The notes beneath the pieces are model-generated. The model was given only the letters and a program-made list of their open reading frames with translations. It was not told the origin of the DNA and did no database searches. Position numbers and translations under genes: made by a program. A stretch of DNA of 64,000 nucleotides from Amyloporia xantha (Eukaryota > Basidiomycota > Agaricomycetes > Polyporales > Adustoporiaceae), in NCBI GenBank assembly GCA_036971615.1, contig JAYKKR010000007.1, positions 1,736,001 through 1,800,000 of the forward strand, given 5' to 3'. Below, in pieces: positions 35,729-46,712 of this stretch (position 1 is the first letter of the stretch; the number at the start of each line of letters is the position of its first letter).

Positions 35729-37954
35729 CTATCGCACTTTGAAAATCTGCACCACCGTTTCGCTTGGCGAGACCTCCTCAGAGGGGTCCTTAACCACGTA
35801 GTGGATCTCAACATCCAGCTCCCTCGAATTATATGGGCTCTTATGGCATTTGAATGTGCCCTGTACGACCGTTCCTGACCAAGGAGACGTGCTGTCAATA
35901 TCGTACCCAGCTTATGAGCAGCGGAAGAAGAACGAACCTTCGTGAACAGTAATCGGCTCCTTCAATAAGAAAATTGTTTGCTTCCAATGCGTCGGCATGG
36001 ACGCCGGGCCTGTACTAAAGCTCGTGACCTTGGGCTTAATCTTTATCTTTGCCTTCAATCCCTCGCCCGAGCTCAGCCGGCGCTCCGGGTGTGGGCGCCC
36101 ACCGAGTGGCCATACCTCCGCGAGGACTTCCCCTTCGCGCGCAACATAAACCTCTGTATCGGGTGCTACAGGCTGCCCATCCTTGGCAAAGAAGACATCG
36201 AAGTACAACACGAGAGCGTGCACTTTGGTTCGCCGTTCAGCGGTGGAGATAAGTGTAAATGGTGCGGAGAAGTTGAGTTGCTTAGAGCTGATCGTGCCAA
36301 GATGGAGATCCTTAGAGGATTGAAAGACGTGAGTTATTCACCCGCCGCTGAGAATAGAACAGTTTACTGACCTTGATTGTGCAAGATTCACTGAGCATGG
36401 TTTCTGGGCCTGCGACATCCACAATAGCGTCCTTATAGATGTCGCGAGCCATAGCGGTCAAATCGAAACCTGGAAGCCAGTGTTTGTAAGATGGACAATG
36501 TCGCCAGCGTGGAGACACGCACCATATACATCACTCCAAAAGCCTATTCGCTCCTTGTAGATCTCGCTACCTTCGCAGAGCCCAAGCATCAGCTTGCACT
36601 GACTGGGGGCCATCACACCGCCCTCAGGACGTAAGAAACGGTCTCGTGCGTGCAGCACTGAGTCGAGCATTGATTCGTATAGTAGTGCGTACCCCATCCA
36701 CTCGGAAATGATGATGTCGACGTGCGTGACACCATCTGGTAGTACGATGTCTTCCACCTTGCCTCGAATCACCCTGTTAATGTGTTCGGTATTTTTCTAC
36801 GGTATGGGAGGAGATGAAACTTACGTGATGACGTCATCGAGCTTGTTGTCCTTGACAATCTGGCGAGCTTTCTCTCCGATGTCGCTAGCGTCAACAGCAA
36901 ATACGCGTTTCGCACCTGCCCGCGCAGCGAAGAGGGAGAGGATACCTGTACCGCAACCAACATCAAGCACGACAGCATCTTGAAAAAGCTCGGTATTTTC
37001 CATGATGAATTTTGCGTACGTCGCTGTGCGCACTTGGTCATGAATCATGACGGAGTGTATTTCTGCACGGTACATATTGATCAGCATGTGGAACACAGAA
37101 ATGGGACTGAAAAATTGGTACCAGTTTCTCCATAGCTCTGGAAATAATGCGAGTCGTCATCGCGGAGGGGTACTCCAATGTGGGTAGTCGAAGACGACGC
37201 AACGGGATCTGCGAGAACATTCACGAGCTCTGAATGGTTCAATCGTTCACCGACGAAATGGCGGTAGTCCACGAGATCCTGTTTTGCCTTCTGCAGTTTC
37301 CTCTCAAGCGACCGAATCCGGCGATTGGCACTGGCGAGGTCTGTGGGTGTGCTCTCATCTTCCGCAGACTCATCTGACGATGACCAGTCTGCTGATTGTA
37401 TTTCTATGATACGATGAGTATACGACGTAAGGGCAGAAAGGGATGTAACTCACGAAGAAGTGGATCATCTTCTAATGCTGGGATCAGATACTCGTCCGCG
37501 GAAAGAAATGGTTCATCTCCTTTTACATTGAGTACTTCCGGCGGAGCGGGTTTCTATAATGGCCATGAATGGTACAGCTTGGCAGAAAACGAAACGTAAT
37601 ACATACTTCTTTGCGAATCCAATTGATAAAGCGGATGCGCTGGTGAGAGTCAAAAGCTTCGGGCCAAATTAGCAAGTCAAAGTGTTGTGAATTAGATCAT
37701 GAAGTCTACAAACAGAGGCGCGTGCAAATTTCATCCAAGTCAACGCCATGAACGAGCTTGTCGTGATTTAAGGCCTCTGGAACAGATGTGAATGTCTTGT
37801 CTTGCTCAAACAGGGATTTGCACGGTCGATTTTCAATGCCGTCGGAAACCCAGTCCTCCCAAGTAAGATCCTCTTCGTCTTCTGAGGAAAGCGAGGGATC
37901 TGAGTCGGATCCTGATAGATGAAGATTCTCGCTGTTAAAACGTAGGGTTGCCAT
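35729..37954 (-). CDS. PRMT3-like protein arginine N-methyltransferase
   Basis: Class I methyltransferase that transfers methyl groups from SAM to arginine. PRMT3 enzymes act on ribosomal protein S2 in the cytosol. The acidic N-terminus ([15 protein letters not shown]) precedes PCKSLF...[10 protein letters not shown], a degenerate form of the PRMT3 zinc finger. A coiled coil ([19 protein letters not shown]) follows. The core shows motif [21 protein letters not shown], the double-E loop [13 protein letters not shown] and the THW loop PTHWKQT. The C-terminus ends VVQIFKVR. At least eight exons are present; the splice giving [16 protein letters not shown] was checked. Start at the ATG 37954-37952. 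The nearest upstream gene, the P450 at 38413, is divergent, with about 460 bp between. Confidence 0.92.
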
Positions 37955-38412
37955 AGTCGAACAAGTTCAGAGAGTGGGTAGGGTGGTAAATGGAAAGTTG
38001 AGTTGATAGCCCAAGTTCGACCTTGGTTTTCTAGACGCCTCTCTTCAGATCGTGATGATTCCATAATCACGTGGCTCGCGATCCTAAAACCTTTAAGCGC
38101 CCACAAGGAAGGGATTTCACGGTCACGTGCCTTAAGATATACGGCCTGAGCGCCTACGAGTGCGAAAGCAGGTCGTGCACTCGAGCACTCTCTGCTCACT
38201 TATACTCACTTCGTTTCCATTCGAACTGAGCCTATCTACTGTTAAATAGTCACGCTATCAGTTTCTGTGGGCTCGAAGAGACGGGAAACAGCCCAGAACA
38301 TACCAAACCCCGAGATGACGTAGTGTTATTGTTCTTGCATCCACACAATAACGCCCAACTCCTATATTGACAGAGCATAAAATTGAACATCCAACGAGGG
38401 GACGACGAGGCT

Positions 38413-40559
38413 ATGATGATGCTCACCTCACTCGTTGCTGCGCTTGGATTGCTCTTCGTGTATCTCGTCTATGTTGTCTTTCTGCAGCCTAGGTCCAACC
38501 CCCTCCGAAATCTCCCTGGCCCGCCTAGCAACGGACTATTCTCAGACCAGTTGGGTATGGTAATGAAGTAAGGATGAATATATGATGTTTGCTGTAGGCA
38601 CCAGGTATTTTAGGACTCTAACATATGCGTACTCAGCCCATCTAGATCTCCTAAGACGCACGAAACTTTCGTGAAGGAGTATGGCCGGACTGTCACTATC
38701 CGCGGTCTGATCCCTGTAAGTGCTGTCTCTCTTCCTATTCTTCGTTGCTTATATCGGCTCCGATTTTAGTGGGATCAGCGCCTCTTCACACTGGACCCCG
38801 TAGCACTCGCGCATGTCATGAAGCACTCGCACCTCTACGAGAAACCGTGGCAATCACGCCGGCTCATCACTGGATTGATTGGTTGTGGGATGCTCGCCGC
38901 GGAGGGTGCGATGCACAAGCGTCAGCGGCGCGTCGCAACGCCGGCGTTCTCGATACAGAACATGCGCGCGTTGGTACCGTTGGTATTTGCGAAGGGCAAC
39001 GAGCTGAAGCAGCGCTGGGCGGCCATGATTGACGACGCGAGGGAGGAGGTCAAGAGGGAGGCAGTTGGCTCTACAGTGCGCGCAAAGATCGATGTGTGCC
39101 ACTGGGTCAGCCGTGCCACCTTCGATGTCATTGGCTCTGCAGGTGAGTACTCTGCGCCTGTAATTTCTAGCCTCTTTACTGATGATGGGATGGAGGCTTT
39201 GACTATCAGTTCAATGCAATCCAGAATGAAACGAACGAACTTTTCAATGCGTATAAGGAAATGTTCGAAGTTGTGATTTCTCAGCAACAGGGTGCCTTGC
39301 GGAGCCTTCTTGTGATCTATTTCCCAATCATTGATGTCTTGTTCGTGAGTATTATGTACCTTAATGCTATGATACCTTGTGAAGCTGATGCAGGCTGATT
39401 AGCCGGACGAAGCTGCGCGTACCGTTCGAAGGTGTCAGGAAGTAATCCGCCGTGTTGCGGGAGAGCTCGTTCAGGAGAAGAAGAGAAAGATTGCCGAAGC
39501 AGAGGCGAAAGACATCATCTACCATGGCAAGGATCTACTCAGTCTACTTTGTATGTTCCTTTCCCCTCTCCCCGCCTCCCTTGCTCACCCAGCTCCATAG
39601 TAAAATCCAATGCGGCGTCAGACCTCCCTCCCGAACAACGCATCTCCGATGAAGATATCCTGCACAATATTAATACGTTCATGTTCGCGGGCTCTGACAC
39701 AAGCTCACTCTCCATCACCTGGACGCTCTACCTTCTTGCCAGGTTCCCCGCTATCCAGACACGCCTCCGGGCCGAGCTCCTCGCGCTTGGCCCTGCCACG
39801 TCCTTCGACGCACTGACTCCGGACGAAGTCGGCTCGCTGTACGAACAAATTGCGGAGCTGCCGTACCTCGAGAACGTCGCGCGCGAATCGCTGCGGCTCA
39901 TCCCGCCTGTGCATTCGTCGATCCGAGTTGCTACGCAGGACGACGTGGTGCCGACGTCGGTTCCCGTCAGGACACGCATGCCGGACGGGAGCGTGCAGGA
40001 GAGGATGAGCGTGCGGGTACCGAAAGGATGTTTCATTCACGTCCCGGTGGAGGGGTTCAACCTCGACAAGGGCGTGTGGGGACCAGATGCTTGGGCATTC
40101 AAGTACGCATTCGCTTCCATGTTGTGGCGTCACCCTATTTATATATATTTTCCAGTCCGGATCGGTGGGATAATCTTCCTGAAGCTGTGACCTCTCAGCC
40201 AGGTCTGTACAGCAACACTCTTACATTTTCCGCTGGACCTCGTGTGAGTTTCTCATTGTGCTGTGGTGAATATAACTAATATTATTATGGGTTTCCCTAG
40301 TCATGCATTGGCTTGCGGTTCTCTATCATTGAGATCAAGTCCTTCCTGTATATACTCCTGACTAACTTTGTCTTCTCTGAGACGGAAGATAAAGTAGGCA
40401 AGGCGAACGTGTATGTACCTTAACTAATGTCTGTCGTCGGCGAGATACTGAAAGATATTTTGCAGGGTCCTGACACGGCCATATGTAGTCGGCAAACATA
40501 AAGAAGGCAGTCAATGCCCCCTATTCGTGGCCCCTTACGTTCCAGAATCTACGACTTGA
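38413..40559 (+). CDS. cytochrome P450 monooxygenase (second family)
   Basis: Microsomal P450 with an N-terminal membrane anchor (LTSLVAALGLLFVYLVYVV) and hinge NLPGPP. Further motifs are C-helix WDQRLFTLDP, then KRQRRVATPAF, I-helix AGSDTSS, K-helix ESLRLIPP, PDRW and heme loop FSAGPRSCIGLRF, the last split by an intron. About nine exons with 50-70 bp introns end at TGA 40557-40559. The first ATG is 38413; a second Met follows directly. It is clearly different from the triplicated P450s in sequence and introns. The substrate is unknown; it could act on fatty acids or xenobiotics, as many basidiomycete P450s do. Confidence 0.9.
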
Positions 40560-40726
40560 GGATGGCGCACTTGCATTTCGCTCTCCATTCGCTCTTCTAT
40601 CATATTTTTCGCTATTATCTGCTACGCCTGTATCACCATCACTTAAATTATACTCCTACACGAATATCTCTTACATTCAACGAACTAAATGACATACAAA
40701 TCAGACAACCTAATCAACGGACCGAA

Positions 40727-42304
40727 TTAATGACCGTAGGTGGCCTTCAGTCTCTCCTTCACATAGTCCCCGGCAGTGACCACTTCATACTTCGGCGGTC
40801 TATTGGCGGATACACAGCTCGGAATAGGCTGCGGGGAGTGATGAGTTCGCATAAATGTGTTAGGGAGGTACGGAGGTCTCACTTCTAGCTTCACGTCGTA
40901 GTCAGTGCCAAAGAACAGTGGAATTGAGTATCGGCGGACCCCACTCCGATTGATGGCGCGGTGTACGGTTGATTTGAAGACATCATCTACAAACGCGTGT
41001 CAGTGGATTCTCTCTCTGTGTGCGTAGACAAGAACAACTGCTTCTCACTTGTCCAGCGCGCGAACTGATCACCCAAACTGGAAAGAAATTATGTGAAACG
41101 CGGTCGCCTAATCGACGAATGAAGTACGCTTACTTAACTACCAGCGTCCCGGGGATGGGAGGAGCGTCTATCCACTGGCCTTGCTTGTTGAGGACTTGCA
41201 GAGCTTGTATACCAGGCTCCTGCCATAAAATGGTGAAGCACTGGTGGATACTCCCGTCAACCACTCTGAAGTGTGTACCGAGGATGATTCTAACAGACCT
41301 CAAAGCTGCATTTCCGGTTAAGCTTAGAGCTGCGCTGGAAATATCGGAAATGCATACTCAGTGTGGGCGCCGATGCCAATGATGCGACCATCGACGGGTC
41401 CAGTTTGAGGAGGGTAGTGCAGTACACGCATAATAGCAGCAGAGTTCTTGGTCTGACATGCGGATTGTGTCAATGATCTTAACGCAGATCAGAGTCCACA
41501 GCGTACCTTATCGTCAAAATAATGCTCCGGGAGATCTAATGCAAATGCAAATGACGGAAACAGCTTCTTGCCGAGCCCTACCGCTGCATGGCTGATTTTG
41601 CACAACGGGATTCATCTCGAATGCGACGAGAAATTAGTTGGGAAGGCTCACTAGTACGCAAGGACAGCTTCACGGAAACCGGCAGGGTCTGTTGGCCAGA
41701 CATTGGCACCGGCCATCACCCCATCGTTAGCTCTCTTCTCATCATTTACCTTAGCTTGCAATTCTTCCCAGCCGAACTCAAACCCTTCGTGCATGTCGCC
41801 TTGGTTCTGGGGATCATTGTTGCTGCTCAGGACAGGATTGTATCCTTTGAAGTTCAGAGTCTTTTTCATGTCTAGCTGCACATTGCGTATAAAAAGATAG
41901 CAGCAAGCATCATTTTATTTCCGTTATTTACCTGCATTTTCTCTTCCAACGGTAGAGAGAAGTATTCCTTGGATGCGGATAGTGCCTGATCCACCACCGT
42001 TTCGGAAATACCGTGGTTGCTCACTGAGCCCACGACACTGCCCTCAGCCCTAGATTGTTTCAAGCTGGAGCCCCTCGACATACCGTAGAAAAAGCCGACA
42101 TTCATACAAGCGTCCCTTATCGCATCGCCGAGACCCTTTCTCACTGAAGGGTCCGAGCTTGATACATTTTGAAGGTCTCTGTGCATACAAAATTCGGTAA
42201 GATAACACGCCGCAAACAATTTCTAAGGTAGATAAATACATGACTGGTACATAACTGAATGCATCTGCAGACTCTGCTTGTCGTGCAGATTCGACTAAAG
42301 ACAT
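40727..42304 (-). CDS. 2-oxoglutarate/Fe(II)-dependent dioxygenase, isopenicillin-N-synthase-like fold
   Basis: DIOX_N region: YVPVIDLQNVSSSDPSVRK, then GFFYVSNHGI, each across an intron. The catalytic core shows GIGAHTDFE, where the D is completed by splicing, FTILWQEPGIQAL, GDQFARWTN, then STVHRAINRSGVRRYSIPLFFG. This gives the HxD...H iron triad and the RxS motif that binds 2-oxoglutarate. It ends KERLKATYGH. The start at 42304 (MSLVESARQ) is preferred because the frame upstream is not conserved-looking. Such proteins hydroxylate or desaturate small molecules in the cytosol. It is convergent with the P450 at 38413, 168 bp apart. Confidence 0.9.
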
Positions 42305-43253
42305 TGGCAGATGGAACGAGACGGTAAGTCGCGAATTTCGCAGGCGAGTCGGCCCATTGTGGGGTAGCGGACCGTGGTCATAGTCGCTGAGTTTGAACAT
42401 ACTATCCCCTTCACCCACGATCGTCCTATCATGCCAACTCAGTCGAGAGTCGAGACCATGTAGCGCAGTTGCTCTCAGATCCCTGGTGTCAAGCTATATG
42501 TACTTGTACGGAAGAGGCAATCATCGGCATCTACGAGGATTTACAATATGGATACTTCGTTTTGGCGACCTCTCCCCTTTCTCAAATGACCCATCTTATC
42601 AGGTACAAACATCGAGCTAACTCCCACTCGCACCTGCTGACCCTAGAAGCGACTCATTGAGTCATTTTGCACTGCGGTTGCGCTGCGCCGCTGCCGCTGT
42701 AGATCGGCTCCGCCTCGGTGTGGCATATGACCGCGTGCTTGGTGCTGTTGAAGCGTAGTTAACGCTCGAATCTTGATAGGACTAGAAATGATGTATTTAC
42801 AACCGGTGCTTTTGCGTCTCAGTTGCGAGTCGCAGCAGGCACGATCCAGCTCGAGCGAAGGTGCGCAGTCGTGTTGGGCGATCTCAGCTTCGCAGTATAC
42901 GAGCAGCAGTAGTCATGGTGAACTCTTATCATTTCTTGGGCTTTGGGCATGTATATCTTATTACCCTTTGCCCATAGACATGTCAACATCTTGTCTTTCA
43001 AGCAACTAGTGCTTTATCACTGATGCGTGGATTGATTCTTTCGTCTCCAGGGAGCCAGATGACTCCGCCGCAGTCTTAGACTCTGACTCGCGTAAACTCT
43101 GGTCTTCCACGTCCACGCGTTAAGAGTCATCGTCGCTCATCCTCTCGCAGAGACTGTCTATCAAAACCATAAAAGCTGGTAGATTCAGGGATACCTGATC
43201 AATTCGATTTCGCCAAACTTCCCGAAACATTTCATCTCTGATCGGATTCCGCA
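42305..43253. other. divergent promoter interval
   Basis: Separates the dioxygenase (-) and the small gene at 43254 (+). No ORF with family resemblance was found. Promoters of both genes are expected here. Confidence 0.4.
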
Positions 43254-43605
43254 ATGCCTCACACATCTCCATCGGCTTCGACCGCAACTCTGCACACCCA
43301 GGCGACTCCGTCTAGCTCTACCACCACTTTGATACCAAAAGTAGGTGGTCTTTCTCACCGTTGTGCATGCTCGGACTCACTGGGCGAGTTGGCACCTCTC
43401 GCAGAAGAAGGATAGCTCCGCTGTTCCCAACCCCTCGAACACCACATTGCCGCAAACCAGAGACTGGGAGACCGCTCTTGGTACTTTAGCGACGTCATAT
43501 GGTTTTGGTGGATCAGGCCCGATGAAGCCGTCGAGCAAGAAAGCGAAACAAAAGACCGACGTGAAGCCTGCCCCCAAGTCGGAGCCCGTTCCCTCTCCAA
43601 AGTGA
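43254..43605 (+). CDS. small conserved protein with a DWETALGTLATSYGFGG core
   Basis: Two exons, 43254-43340 and 43405-43605, joined by a 64 bp GT-AG intron, encode 95 residues. The N-terminal third is Ser/Thr/Pro-rich and disordered-looking. The centre contains DWETALGTLATSYGFGG, and the C-terminus is Lys/Pro-rich (SSKKAKQKTD, PAPKSEPVP). The motif and architecture recall small uncharacterised fungal proteins with an AFG/ALG-SSYGFGG core. I cannot assign a function. There is no signal peptide or membrane segment. ATG at 43254 is the first in the frame and the phase across the intron is exact. Confidence 0.65.
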
Positions 43606-43647
43606 AACATCTTGGAAGCTCTCGTCCAAGTATTATCCAGATATCGC

Positions 43648-43893
43648 TTATCTGTCAGTTGCCAGGCTTGCGTTCTGCGATAATTCTGACCGCGTGGGCA
43701 TAGGTCCACGCTCAGAAGTGCGCTTGAACGCCACTAGCGTGAATAAGCGCTCGATCATCTGTTTCCTCATGGGGTCCTTCAAGTTTCGGATTTGACTCAG
43801 GATAACGTAGAAACGATATTGCGTCAGTGTAGGAGTAGAGGCGTAAGAACAGAAGGCGTCGGGGTGAGGATTCTGAGCATCTCTCCATGACAA
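43648..43893 (-). other. possible coding fragment
   Basis: A minus-strand stretch reads TPTLTQYRFYVILSQIR and KQMIERLFTLVAF with protein-like composition, ending ASLATDR. There is no in-frame ATG at its start, so it would be an exon of a larger gene or a relic. It converges on the small gene at 43254. I recognise no family. Confidence 0.3.
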
Positions 43894-44258
43894 TGGCGGG
43901 TTGCACCCAGCTGGCCGAGGTCTAACATTTTTCTCTCCGATTTCTTCGTTTATTTTTATATGTACCCATTTTTTCTACCTTTTTCTCGAGCCAGAACTCC
44001 CGAATGTGAGAGTAAACAATCAATGGCGGGATGGCCAGTCAGAACCCGAAATGAGCGTTCTTATTCACTTTCCTAATTGAGTAGTGCCACGCGATCACCA
44101 ACTCCCGGCGTCGGCGACGGAGGCCTCGGAGGGTTCTCTATCTCGCCTCTGTCACGCTTCCGCAACTTGTTTCATCGTCGAGCTACTGCTCTTCACTTGG
44201 TCTACTTTTCACTGGCCCAAACGCCTGTTGTATCTTGAATCTGAGTGCTGGAGACAGA

Positions 44259-45776
44259 ATGGCTGTCTCCGCATCCACGAAACGAGCTATAGTTGATGGT
44301 GAGCATCACATGCAGGCCCTTCCGTTACAGTACCACTCAATCTACACCCATTGTAGTCGTGCTGTTTGCAGTATCTCAAGTGCGCGTCACGCTCTTACAT
44401 GCTTTGCATTGCTGATCATGTCCGTCGCAAGGCAGCTTTGTATTACACCGTACGAGTGAGTCGCCGCCGCTCGCAGAAGCAAAAGGTGACGGACTCTGAC
44501 ATCCTTCCTCCTCATAGTGGGTAATGGACAGCATGGGTCCAGGAGAAAGGAAGGAAGTGAAGGCGAAGAGTCTCAAAGCGTTGGAGAAGCTAGGACACCG
44601 AGACTTGAAGCTGGATGAATACGAAAGTGCGTCTGGCAGTCCTATTCCGTTCCGTGCGCAGGTATTTAGTCAACAACATCAATCTAGAGCAGATTGCGTC
44701 CGAAGTTATTCATCCTGATGATATCGATGTCCGCTTCTCGGGTACGTGTAACGAGTCATGCACCATCACGCTCCTACTTATAAGCATGCGCAGATATCGG
44801 AGGCCTGGAGCCTATCATCTCGTCTCTGCGCGAGTCGGTCATATATCCGCTCGTGTACCCTGATCTCTTCAATTCATCATCTCTCCTGGGCGCACCCAAG
44901 GGTGTGCTGCTATTCGGGCCCCCGGGATGCGGCAAGACTATGCTTGCAAAGGCGCTGGCGAAGGAGTCCGGCGCCACTTTCATCAACATCGCAGCGTCTG
45001 TGTTGACGAACAAGTGGTATGGAGAGTCGAACAAACTCGTCGCCGCACTGTTCTCGTTAGCTCGCAAGACCCAGCCAAGTATCGTATTTATTGACGAGAT
45101 CGATTCGTTCTTGAGGGAAAGAACCAAGGGGGATCATGAGGTAACTGGAATGATGAAGGCAGAATTTATGACGTGCGCTCTCAGTCTCACGATTTCAAGG
45201 TTGAATCAACTAAGTGGTTTCGACTAGTTTATGGGATGGCCTCCTGTCCAGCACAGATCGAATTCTTGTCCTTGGCGCTACCAATCGACCAAATGATATC
45301 GATTCCGCGATTCTCCGTCGTATGCCGAAACGGTTTTCTGTCAGTCTTCCCGACATGGAACAAAGACAGAAGATCTTGACTCTGGTAACTTGATCATCTC
45401 AAATGTGCATGTGAAAAGTGGCTCATGAATCATTGCGCGGCTCCTTAGATGCTGAAAGATACGGAGTTGGATGCGAGCTTTTCCATCCCGAGGTTGGCTG
45501 AGGAGTCTGACGGCCTCTCTGGATCCGACCTCAAAGAGCTGTGCCGCAATGCGGCGATGCGACCAATGCGCGAGTTCATCCGCGCAGCAGGAAACGACCA
45601 TGAAATGCTTGCACGTTCCCAGGAAGAGGTGCGACTCCATCTTTGCCGTCTCACTCGTTTGTGATAACAGTCTGTTGTAGGGCTTTAAGCTACGCCCGTT
45701 AACGCTGGACGACTTTTTCCAAATGGATGGGGCGAGTGCTCTGCCGCCTACGAATCCACTAGATGACGTTTCATAG
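44259..45776 (+). CDS. msp1: Msp1/ATAD1-type AAA ATPase of the mitochondrial outer membrane
   Basis: Membrane-anchored AAA ATPase that extracts mistargeted tail-anchored proteins from the mitochondrial outer membrane. Small 5' exons spell [13 protein letters not shown], then a hydrophobic anchor ([17 protein letters not shown]). The linker HPDDIDVRF leads to Walker A GPPGCGKT, the pore-loop region NKWYGES, Walker [29 protein letters not shown] and sensor 2 region [18 protein letters not shown]. The C-terminus ends NPLDDVS, stop at 45774-45776. The splice from EFMT to [10 protein letters not shown] was checked and keeps frame. The order and spacing of AAA motifs match the meiotic-clade AAA family. 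Confidence 0.93.
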
Positions 45777-46712
45777 TGGCTCCCGAAATGGTGGATTGAC
45801 TGTGTCAGGAAGGTATCAGTGTACATGTACAGCATCAATACGTTTTCATAATGAGTAATCACTGTCGGGCGTAATTGGTGAACTGACCGGAGGGCGAACT
45901 AGACGGACTGCAAGACATGCTTTTTAAGAAGGTCATATATAAACTTTTCATATAGCTCCCTCATAGCCGTTCTGCCTAGGGACCCGGCCATGTAGCACAG
46001 ACTTCAGCCCCTCGTCTCCAAGGAGCAATACCAGCATGCGCATGGATTACGGTATTCCAGGCAGTCGTGCCCAAAGGTTTACGGGACAATTATTCCGGCT
46101 GAGACGGCATGCTCTCAAGGTCACCATTATTAGACGCAACGACTTCTACAGCACCTGAGCCTTTCTGCTTTTCGTCCCCCAGCTCTGTATGAGGAGACTG
46201 GATCAAAATTTCAGCGATGTGGCCTCTCACTAGTCTCAGAGGAGGCTGAAGATGCGTCCACGTTCAACTTACTTACATAACACCTTCAGCATCCGTCCTA
46301 ACTTTATAATAAAATAGCATGACTTTTCGCTGGCCTCTAGACTTCTAACACAAAGTCGCAAATGCAATGCAGCACATGTATATTTGTGATGTATACAACT
46401 CGCAGGTGGTGTCTTTGATGTTTCACTGGCGAAAGAATTCAGTGGCATCCCTAAATGTTATAGCTGGCTAGGTTCTCCGAAGCATTCATCACGCATAAAA
46501 ATCCCAGGTTAGTATTAGCAACAGAATTTCAGATATTTCATGTCGATCCATGATGGCATTGAAATCGTGAAGTAGGAGGTATTTGTGCTACACACATGGT
46601 CCAGTAGATCGTAGTCCAAGAGATCGTTACAGCGCCATTTTCCGTTCTAGAACGTTTCATAGGTCATGAGAATTCGGGTAGGGGTAGTGTCCACTTTTAT
46701 TTGCGTACTGGC
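45777..46712. other. intergenic region between msp1 and trehalase 3' ends
   Basis: About 940 bp between two converging genes. It presumably holds both 3' UTRs. No other feature is seen. Confidence 0.4.

Noticed and set aside
8200..42304. Secondary-metabolite gene cluster
   Set aside because: No backbone synthase, transporter or pathway regulator is seen. Kept only as a low-weight finding.
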